A stretch of 10,416 nt of DNA from assembly GCA_031261885.1 (NCBI GenBank), contig JAISIU010000222.1:1-10416 (forward strand), written 5' to 3'. Positions 5,703-10,416 of the stretch are shown in pieces (the first letter of the stretch is position 1; each line of letters begins with the position of its first letter). The stretch comes from Bifidobacteriaceae bacterium. GTDB taxonomy: Bacteria; Actinomycetota; Actinomycetes; Actinomycetales; WQXJ01. The position numbers were made by a program, and so were the translations under genes. The notes beneath the pieces are model-generated. The model was not told where the DNA came from and did no database searches. It worked only from the letters and a program-made list of their open reading frames with translations.

Positions 5703-6827
5703 ATGTCACCGGCTTCCGGCCCGCTTGAGACCGCCGTCAAGGGCGTTCCGCCCTTCGCCTTCACGCCCAATCCCTCCCCGCGCACCCCGGCCGAGCGTGC
5801 CGCCGAGCTGGCCGACCCCGCGTTCGGGGTCGTGTACTCGGACCACATGGCCCGCATCACGTGGGACGAGGGCCAGGGCTGGCACGACCACCGGGTCGTG
5901 CCGTTCGCCAACCTCGAGCTGAGCCCGGCCGCGTCCGTGCTGCACTACGCCGGCGAGATCTTCGAGGGCCTCAAGGTGTACCGCCACGCGGACGGCTCGC
6001 TGTTCACGTTCCGGCCGTACGCCAACGCGGCCCGGTTCGCGCGCTCGGCCCGCCGCATGGCGCTGCCGGAGCTGCCGGAGGCCGACTTCGTGGCCTCGCT
6101 CCAGGCGCTGACGCAGGCGGACGCCGAGTGGGTGCCGAGCGCCCCGGAGACGTCGCTGTACCTCCGGCCGTTCATGCTGGCCACGGAGCCGTTCATCGGC
6201 GTCCGGCCGTCGCACCGCGTCGAGTACATCGTGATCGCCTCGCCCGTCGGCTCGTACTTCAAGGGCGGCGTCGCCCCGGTGTCGATCTGGGTCGAGAAGG
6301 AGACGCACCGCGCCGGCGTGGGCGGCACGGGCGCCGCGAAGACCGGCGGCAATTACGCCGCGGCCATGTTGGGCCAGGAGAATGCCTACGCCCACGGCTG
6401 CGAGCAGGTCCTGTTCCTCGACTCGGTGACGAGCACCACGATCGAGGAGCTCGGCGGCATGAACGTGTTCGTCGTCTACAAGGACGGGTCGGTCGCCACG
6501 CCGCCCACCTCGGGCACCATCCTCGAGGGCGTGACCCGCTCCTCGATCATCCAGCTGCTGCGGGACCGCGGCCTGAAGGTCTCGGAGACTCCGATCAAGC
6601 TGGCGGAGCTCGTGGCCGGCGCGAAGGACGGTTCGGTGGCGGAGGTGTTCGCCTGCGGCACGGCCGCGGTCGTCACGCCCGTCAAGCGTCTGGCCGGCGA
6701 GGGCTTCGACGTGCCGGTCGCCGACGGCGGCGCGGGTGAGCTGACGATGTCGGTGCGCCAGGAGCTGACCGACATCCAGTACGGCCGCCTCCCCGACCCG
6801 CACGAGTGGACCTATCGCCTGGTCTGA
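5703..6827 (+). CDS. ilvE: Branched-chain amino acid aminotransferase
   Basis: This PLP enzyme of fold type IV transfers the amino group of glutamate to the keto acids of valine, leucine and isoleucine, the last step of each pathway. Its 374 residues suit the long bacterial BCAT group. Visible landmarks are LHYAGEIFEGLKVYR (80-94), the substrate/cofactor Arg region RPFMLATEPFIGV (155-167), and the catalytic Lys213 in GAAKTGGNYAAA. TTIEELGGMN (245-254) contains the Glu thought to contact the PLP ring nitrogen, and TSGTILEGVTRSS lies further downstream. The ATG is set by GAGGAG at 5691-5696, six bases upstream. It is separated from leuB by 170 bases with two hairpins. A perfect 9+9-bp dyad (6816-6834) spans its stop codon. 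Confidence 0.96.
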   Translation: MSPASGPLETAVKGVPPFAFTPNPSPRTPAERAAELADPAFGVVYSDHMARITWDEGQGWHDHRVVPFANLELSPAASVLHYAGEIFEGLKVYRHADGSLFTFRPYANAARFARSARRMALPELPEADFVASLQALTQADAEWVPSAPETSLYLRPFMLATEPFIGVRPSHRVEYIVIASPVGSYFKGGVAPVSIWVEKETHRAGVGGTGAAKTGGNYAAAMLGQENAYAHGCEQVLFLDSVTSTTIEELGGMNVFVVYKDGSVATPPTSGTILEGVTRSSIIQLLRDRGLKVSETPIKLAELVAGAKDGSVAEVFACGTAAVVTPVKRLAGEGFDVPVADGGAGELTMSVRQELTDIQYGRLPDPHEWTYRLV

Positions 6828-6834
6828 CCAGGCG
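6816..6834 (+). repeat. Perfect palindrome across the ilvE stop codon
   Basis: CGCCTGGTC (6816-6824) and GACCAGGCG (6826-6834) form a perfect dyad around one T, with the TGA stop in the right arm. In RNA it would give about seven pairs after leaving a loop. It sits just before the hairpin at 6842-6867, and no T-tract is present. It may be only a GC-rich mRNA structure at the gene end. Confidence 0.5.
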
Positions 6835-6841
6835 GAACGGC

Positions 6842-6867
6842 GGTGGCGGCCCGGCCGGACCGCCACC
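6842..6867 (+). repeat. Hairpin between ilvE and cimA
   Basis: GGTGGCGG (6842-6849) pairs with CCGCCACC (6860-6867) around a ten-base loop that contains the self-complementary CCGGCCGG. It is followed by a C-rich stretch, not by T residues. It begins 14 bases after the ilvE stop and ends 26 bases before the cimA ribosome site. It may reduce or process read-through between the two genes. Confidence 0.6.
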
Positions 6868-6903
6868 ACCCCCGCATTCCCATCAGCTTTCCGAGGGAGC
6901 CTC

Positions 6904-8511
6904 GTGACCATAACCAGCAACCCACAGGTGTACGACACCACGCTCAGGGACGGCGGCCAGCAAGAGGGCATGAACCTGTCGGTCGCCGACAAGCTCGCCA
7001 TCGCCGCCCAGCTCGACCAGCTCGGCGTCGGGTTCATCGAGGGCGGCTGGCCGGGCGCCATCCCGAAGGACACGGAGTTCTTCCGGCAGGCCAAGACCCA
7101 GCTGCCGCTGGCCCACGCGGTCCTCGTCGCGTTCGGCTCGACCCGCAAGGCCGGGACGGACGTGGCCCAGGACGGCCAGGTGGCCGCGTTGCTCCAGGCC
7201 GGCACGCCGGCCGTCACGCTCGTGGCCAAGTCGGACATCCGGCACGTCGAGCGGGCGCTGAAGACCACGGGCGCGGAGAACCTCCAGATGATCCGTGACA
7301 CGGTGGGCTATCTCGTGGGCAAGGGTCGGCGCGTCTTCCTCGACTGCGAGCACTTCTTCGACGGATACCGCCACGACCCGGCCTACACCACCGACTGCGT
7401 CAGGGCCGCGCACGAGGCCGGCGCCGAGGCCGTCGTGCTGTGCGACACGAATGGCGGCATGCTGCCTGACCGTGTTGAGGAGGTCGTCGCCCAGGTGGCG
7501 GCCGCCGTGCCGGGCGTGCACCTCGGCATCCACACGCACAACGACTCGGGTTGTGCGGTCGCGAACGCGATGGCCGCGCTCCGGGCCGGCGCGACGCACG
7601 TCCAGGGCACCATGAACGGTTACGGCGAGCGCACCGGCAACTGCGACCTCGCGACGGTGATCGCCAACCTGGAGTTGAAGTGCGGGGTCCGGGCGTTGCC
7701 CGAGGGCAAGCTCGGGGAGCTGACCGGCGTGTCCCACGCGATCGCCGAGATCGCGAACCAGGCGCCGGCCAAGCGGGCCCCGTACGTCGGCGATTCGGCG
7801 TTCGCCCACAAGGCGGGCCTGCACGCCTCCGCGATCCGCATCGACCCGGACCTCTACCAGCACATCGACCCGTTGGCCGTCGGCAACGACATGCGCATGC
7901 TCGTGTCGGAGATGGCCGGCCGCGCCACGATCGAGCTGAAGGCCCGCGAACTCGGTTTCGACCTCCAGGGCCAGCCTGAGGTGCTGGCCCGCGTCGTGGC
8001 CCGCGTCAAGAGCGCGGAGGCCCGCGGCTACACCTATGACGCGGCGGACGCGAGCTTCGAGCTGTTGCTGCGCGAGGTGGTGCAGGGCGCCCGGCCCGTG
8101 TACTACGAGACCGAGTCGTGGCGCGCGATCGCCGAACAGCGTGGCGGCACCGATTCGGCGCTGACCGAGGCCACGGTCAAGGTCCACGCCGGCCAGCGGC
8201 GGCTCGTCGCGGTCGGTGAGGGCAACGGCCCGGTCAACGCCCTCGACGAGGCGCTGCGCGGCGCGCTCGTCGCGGTCTATCCCGAGCTGGCGGACATCGA
8301 ACTCGTCGACTACAAGGTCCGCATCCTCGACTCTTCGGTCGGCACGGGCGCCGTGACGCGCGTCCTCATCGAGTCGGCCCGCCGGGGCGACTCCCAGGGC
8401 CGCGTGTGGCGCACGGTCGGCGTGGCCGCGAACATCATCGAGGCGTCGTGGGAGGCACTCACCGACGCCATCGTCTACGGCCTGATCCACGCCGGGGTCG
8501 AACCCCGGTAG
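6904..8511 (+). CDS. cimA: Citramalate synthase
   Basis: This enzyme condenses pyruvate with acetyl-CoA to (R)-citramalate, the entry to isoleucine without threonine deaminase. The 535-residue protein has an N-terminal HMGL-like TIM barrel: DTTLRDGGQQEG (11-22) with metal ligand Asp16, VGFIEGGWPGAIPKDTEFF (42-60), and HTHNDSG (210-216) with metal-binding His210 and His212. NGYGERTGNCDL is at 238-249. The C-terminal third, from about 400, resembles the LeuA dimer/allosteric domain. The motif GFIEGGWPGAIPKD fits the CimA subfamily of the LeuA family and differs from true isopropylmalate or homocitrate synthases. The specificity call therefore rests on subfamily motifs plus the ilv/leu neighbours. 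The GTG start follows GAGGGAG (6893-6899) by four bases. Leucine or isoleucine feedback is possible through the C-terminal domain but cannot be read from sequence. Confidence 0.9.
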   Translation: MTITSNPQVYDTTLRDGGQQEGMNLSVADKLAIAAQLDQLGVGFIEGGWPGAIPKDTEFFRQAKTQLPLAHAVLVAFGSTRKAGTDVAQDGQVAALLQAGTPAVTLVAKSDIRHVERALKTTGAENLQMIRDTVGYLVGKGRRVFLDCEHFFDGYRHDPAYTTDCVRAAHEAGAEAVVLCDTNGGMLPDRVEEVVAQVAAAVPGVHLGIHTHNDSGCAVANAMAALRAGATHVQGTMNGYGERTGNCDLATVIANLELKCGVRALPEGKLGELTGVSHAIAEIANQAPAKRAPYVGDSAFAHKAGLHASAIRIDPDLYQHIDPLAVGNDMRMLVSEMAGRATIELKARELGFDLQGQPEVLARVVARVKSAEARGYTYDAADASFELLLREVVQGARPVYYETESWRAIAEQRGGTDSALTEATVKVHAGQRRLVAVGEGNGPVNALDEALRGALVAVYPELADIELVDYKVRILDSSVGTGAVTRVLIESARRGDSQGRVWRTVGVAANIIEASWEALTDAIVYGLIHAGVEPR

Positions 8512-8552
8512 GGTACGGGCCGGCGGAACGGACGCGAGGAGGGAACGGCATC

Positions 8553-9605
8553 GTGCATGGGACCTACAAGGTGCCGAACGGCAAACTGGTGGGCGTCGAC
8601 CTGGAGGTGGATGCCGGCGGCAAACTGTCCGGTGTGTCGATCTCGGGTGACTTCTTCCTGGAACCGGCCCAGGCGCTGGGGCGTCTGAACCAGGCGCTGG
8701 AGGGGTTGCCGGCCACGACCCCGCCGGACGCTCTGGCCAAGCGCGTGGAGGGCGCGGTGTTGCCGGGGGACCAGTTGATCGGGTTCGGGCCGCGCGACAT
8801 CGCGATCGCGGTCCGGCGCGCTCTCGGCAAGGCGACCACGTGGGCGGACCACACGTTCGAACTGATCGAGGACGGGCCCAGGGAACCGGCCATGGAGATG
8901 GCGTTGGACCAGGTGTACGCCGAGGCGCTCGCCAGCGGCCGGCGCGGGCCGACGCTCCGGTTCTGGCAGTGGGCCTCATCGGCGGTCGTGCTCGGCAGCT
9001 TCCAGTCCCTGTCGCGCGAGGTGGACCTCGACGCGGCCCGGCTGTACGGGGTCACGGTCGTCAGGCGCGTGTCGGGCGGCGGCGCGATGTTCGTCGAGCC
9101 CGGCAACACGATCACGTATTCGCTCGTGGTGCCCGGCAGCCTCGTCGACGGGTTGAGCTTTCAGGAGTCGTACCGCTTCCTCGACGCCTGGACGGTGCGG
9201 GCGCTTCGGTCGCTCGGCGTCCGGGCCGAATATCAGCCGATCAACGACATCGCGTCGCCGCAGGGCAAGATCGCGGGGGCGGCGCAGAAGCGGCTGGCGG
9301 ACGGTACGGTGTTGCACCACGTGACGATGGCGTACGACATCGACGCCGAGAAGATGGTCCAGGTGCTCCGGATCGGTCAGGAGAAACTGGCCGGCAAGGG
9401 CACGCCGTCGGCCCAGAAGCGGGTGGACCCCGTGCGCCGGCAGACGGGCCTGACCCGCGACGAGGTGGTTGCGGCGTTCATCGAGCGCTTCGGCTCCGAC
9501 TACCGGTTGGAACGCTCCGCCCCCAGGCCGGGCGAGCTGGCCAAGGCGGAGGACCTGGTGAAAACGAAGTTCGGCACCAGGGAGTGGACCGCCCGGCTGC
9601 CGTGA
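8553..9605 (+). CDS. Lipoate-protein ligase A-like protein with N-terminal accessory domain
   Basis: This 350-residue protein probably transfers lipoate (or a related acyl group) to lipoyl domains of 2-oxoacid dehydrogenases or GcvH. Residues 1-90 resemble the accessory/C-terminal domain of bacterial LplA or the separate archaeal LplB: YKVPNGKLVGVDLEV, ISGDFFLEP and LNQALEGLP. Residues from about 105 form the BPL/LPL catalytic domain, with RRVSGGGAMFVEPGNTITYSL (about 171-191) and a likely catalytic Lys239 in GKIAGAAQKR. The accessory domain thus precedes the catalytic domain, opposite to E. coli LplA. I recall this order from other actinobacterial proteins. The GTG start follows GAGGAGGG (8536-8543) by nine bases. 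The frame is open further upstream but there overlaps cimA. It lies 41 bases after cimA without a visible terminator, so read-through from the ilv cluster is possible. Octanoyl transfer is an alternative. Confidence 0.85.
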   Translation: MHGTYKVPNGKLVGVDLEVDAGGKLSGVSISGDFFLEPAQALGRLNQALEGLPATTPPDALAKRVEGAVLPGDQLIGFGPRDIAIAVRRALGKATTWADHTFELIEDGPREPAMEMALDQVYAEALASGRRGPTLRFWQWASSAVVLGSFQSLSREVDLDAARLYGVTVVRRVSGGGAMFVEPGNTITYSLVVPGSLVDGLSFQESYRFLDAWTVRALRSLGVRAEYQPINDIASPQGKIAGAAQKRLADGTVLHHVTMAYDIDAEKMVQVLRIGQEKLAGKGTPSAQKRVDPVRRQTGLTRDEVVAAFIERFGSDYRLERSAPRPGELAKAEDLVKTKFGTREWTARLP

Positions 9606-9641
9606 CGCCGCCCCGGCGGCGCCGGTCTCCGGTCCGGCCGG
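9606..9641. other. Short GC-rich gap between convergent genes
   Basis: The two genes meet tail to tail over 36 bases. CGCCGCC (9606-9612) and GGCGGCG (9615-9621) form an inverted repeat around CC, directly after the ligase stop. No T-tract is present on either strand. It may act as a weak bidirectional transcription barrier, but the structure is short and in such GC-rich sequence could be chance. Confidence 0.35.
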
Positions 9642-10148
9642 TCAGTCGGCCGCGATCGGCGCGAAGCGGGCCCCGGTGAGCCGTGCCAGGTCGGCCGGGC
9701 CGATTCCGATGTTCAGGCCGCGGCCGCCGCCCGAGACGTACACCATGGCGAGTCCCTCGGCGCTTTGGTCGATGAGCGTGGGGTGGCGCTTCTTCTGCCC
9801 GAGCGGCGAGATGCCGCCCACCACGTAGCCCGTGGCCTTTTCGGCCTCGGCCGGGTCGGCCATCTGGGCCTTCTTGCCGCCGAGCGCCTGGGCCGCGGCT
9901 TTCAACGACAGCGATCCGGTGACTGGCACCACGGCGCAGGCCAGGTGGCCGTCGACCTGGATCATGAGCGTCTTGAAGACGGCGGCCGGTTCGAGGCCCA
10001 GCTGGGCGGCCGCTTCCCGTCCGAAACCGACGTGGTGCGATTCGCGCGGGTCGTGGTCGTAGGTGTGGATCTCGTATGCCACACCGGCCTTTTTCACGGC
10101 CAGGATGGCCGGTGTGCCGGCGGTTGTCTCGTGCTTCTTCTTCCCCAC
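9642..10148 (-). CDS. ybaK: Cys-tRNA(Pro)/Cys-tRNA(Cys) deacylase, YbaK/EbsC family
   Basis: This single-domain editing protein hydrolyses mischarged Cys-tRNA(Pro) made by prolyl-tRNA synthetase, acting in trans in the cytoplasm. From the GTG it has 168 residues, near the usual 155-160. Family landmarks are GTPAILAVKKAGVAYEIHTY (about 11-30), VFKTLMIQVDG (about 57-67) with the probable key Lys59, LKAAAQALGGKKAQMADP, TGYVVGGISPLGQKKRHPT, and YVSGGGRGLNIGI. The start is uncertain. A TTG at 10157 adds three residues. GTG at 10148 is preferred because TATTTT (10161-10156 on this strand) lies seven bases upstream, which would give a leaderless transcript beginning at the GTG. It is convergent with the lipoate ligase and downstream of the right-edge gene on the same strand. 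Confidence 0.93.
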   Translation of the reverse strand: MGKKKHETTAGTPAILAVKKAGVAYEIHTYDHDPRESHHVGFGREAAAQLGLEPAAVFKTLMIQVDGHLACAVVPVTGSLSLKAAAQALGGKKAQMADPAEAEKATGYVVGGISPLGQKKRHPTLIDQSAEGLAMVYVSGGGRGLNIGIGPADLARLTGARFAPIAAD

Positions 10149-10191
10149 GGCCCCCAAAATACTCGGGTCGCAGTGGCGGTCGCAGCGGCGG
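10149..10191 (-). promoter_or_regulatory. Candidate ybaK promoter with 12-base tandem repeat
   Basis: On the minus strand this gap contains GACCGCCGCTGC and GACCGCCACTGC in tandem plus a third partial GACC (10193 down to 10166). TATTTT (10161-10156) follows. The TATTTT may be a -10 element, with transcription starting at the GTG, but no good -35 sequence is visible. The repeat starts within the stop codon of the upstream gene. Confidence 0.35.
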
Positions 10192-10416
10192 TCACATCGG
10201 CAGCGAGGCCTTCACGAGCAGGTGGTCGGAGGCCGGCTGGTAGCCGGTTTGGAAGGCTCCGGAGCCGTTCAGGACGGCCTGGACCGCGAAGGAGAAGGAG
10301 CCCTGGACGTTCAGCGTGTAGATCCCGTCGATGCGGACGCCGACCTTGATGTCGTTGGTCAGCGGCTTCGTGGGGTAGACGCCGCCGACGGGCGGGCATG
10401 AGGAGTTCCAGCGCAC
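10192..10416 (-). CDS. Unrecognised protein, C-terminal 75 residues
   Basis: The frame enters from the right edge, so the true start lies outside the window. The GTG at the very edge is probably an internal valine. The visible part is SSCPPVGGVYPTKPLTNDIK, followed by an alternating hydrophobic/polar region containing VGVRIDGIYTLNVQGSFSFA (roughly residues 25-44), and ends in LLVKASLPM. The pattern suggests beta strands, perhaps an extracytoplasmic or beta-sandwich domain. There is one cysteine and no transmembrane helix in the visible part. I do not recognise the family. Coding is supported by the intact frame to the stop, GC-rich third positions, and the 43-base gap to ybaK on the same strand. 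Confidence 0.6.
   Translation of the reverse strand: MRWNSSCPPVGGVYPTKPLTNDIKVGVRIDGIYTLNVQGSFSFAVQAVLNGSGAFQTGYQPASDHLLVKASLPM

Noticed and set aside
5706..7301. 531-codon minus-strand frame opposite ilvE and the start of cimA
   Set aside because: It is an antisense shadow of two well-supported genes, with biased composition and no family resemblance.
8406..8552. Upstream extension of the lipoate ligase frame into cimA
   Set aside because: The extra residues are antiphase to conserved cimA sequence, and the GTG at 8553 has a strong ribosome site and starts at the family N-terminus.
6883..8979. 698-codon minus-strand frame opposite cimA
   Set aside because: It spans the antisense of two genes and an intergenic gap with Arg/His/Asp-rich composition. 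Length alone is not evidence in GC-rich DNA.
9765..10349. 194-codon forward frame opposite ybaK
   Set aside because: It is an antisense shadow of a clear YbaK-family gene, and its end is Arg-rich low-complexity sequence.

Overview
This GC-rich window reads as a piece of an actinobacterial chromosome, most likely Micrococcales/Actinomycetales-like. The evidence is the GC-biased third codon positions, GTG starts on several genes, the ilvB-ilvN-ilvC order, a short leader-peptide attenuator ahead of ilvB, a citramalate synthase next to ilvE, and a lipoate ligase with the domain order known from actinobacteria. The exact genus cannot be given from the sequence alone. I see no mobile element, CRISPR array, tRNA or rRNA.

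Layout. (1) Positions 1-506, minus strand: the first ~165 residues of a YidE/AspT-type membrane transporter, cut by the window edge. (2) Positions 507-930: a divergent control region. It holds a CRP/GlxR-like palindrome (590-605), a palindrome-rich stretch with a 15-bp stem (605-692), a promoter-like sequence (716-745), a 15-codon leader peptide with three Val codons and one Leu codon in a row (753-800), and an intrinsic terminator with seven T (827-859). Together these form a transcription attenuator for the branched-chain amino acid genes. (3) Positions 931-8511, plus strand: ilvB, ilvN, ilvC, leuB, ilvE and cimA. (4) Positions 8553-9605, plus strand: a lipoate-protein ligase-like protein. 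(5) Positions 9642-10148, minus strand: a YbaK-type Cys-tRNA(Pro) deacylase, convergent with the ligase. (6) Positions 10192-10416, minus strand: the C-terminal end of a protein I do not recognise.

How the genes work together. CimA condenses pyruvate and acetyl-CoA to citramalate. LeuB, which also serves leucine synthesis, can oxidise 3-methylmalate to 2-oxobutyrate. IlvBN and IlvC act on both the valine and isoleucine branches, and IlvE aminates the three final keto acids. The cluster therefore supports a threonine-independent isoleucine route as well as valine and part of leucine synthesis. IlvD, LeuA and LeuCD are not in the window. Junctions inside the cluster are of two kinds: tight coupling (ilvB-ilvN, 14 nt; ilvC-leuB, ATGA overlap) and longer gaps with strong GC-rich hairpins lacking a T-tract (ilvN-ilvC, leuB-ilvE, ilvE-cimA). 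This suggests one attenuated operon divided into separately tuned blocks.

Nothing here is a clearly new biological system. The most interesting parts are the attenuator, whose leader peptide may be translated from a leaderless transcript, the unexplained palindromes upstream of it, and the hairpins between the biosynthetic blocks.
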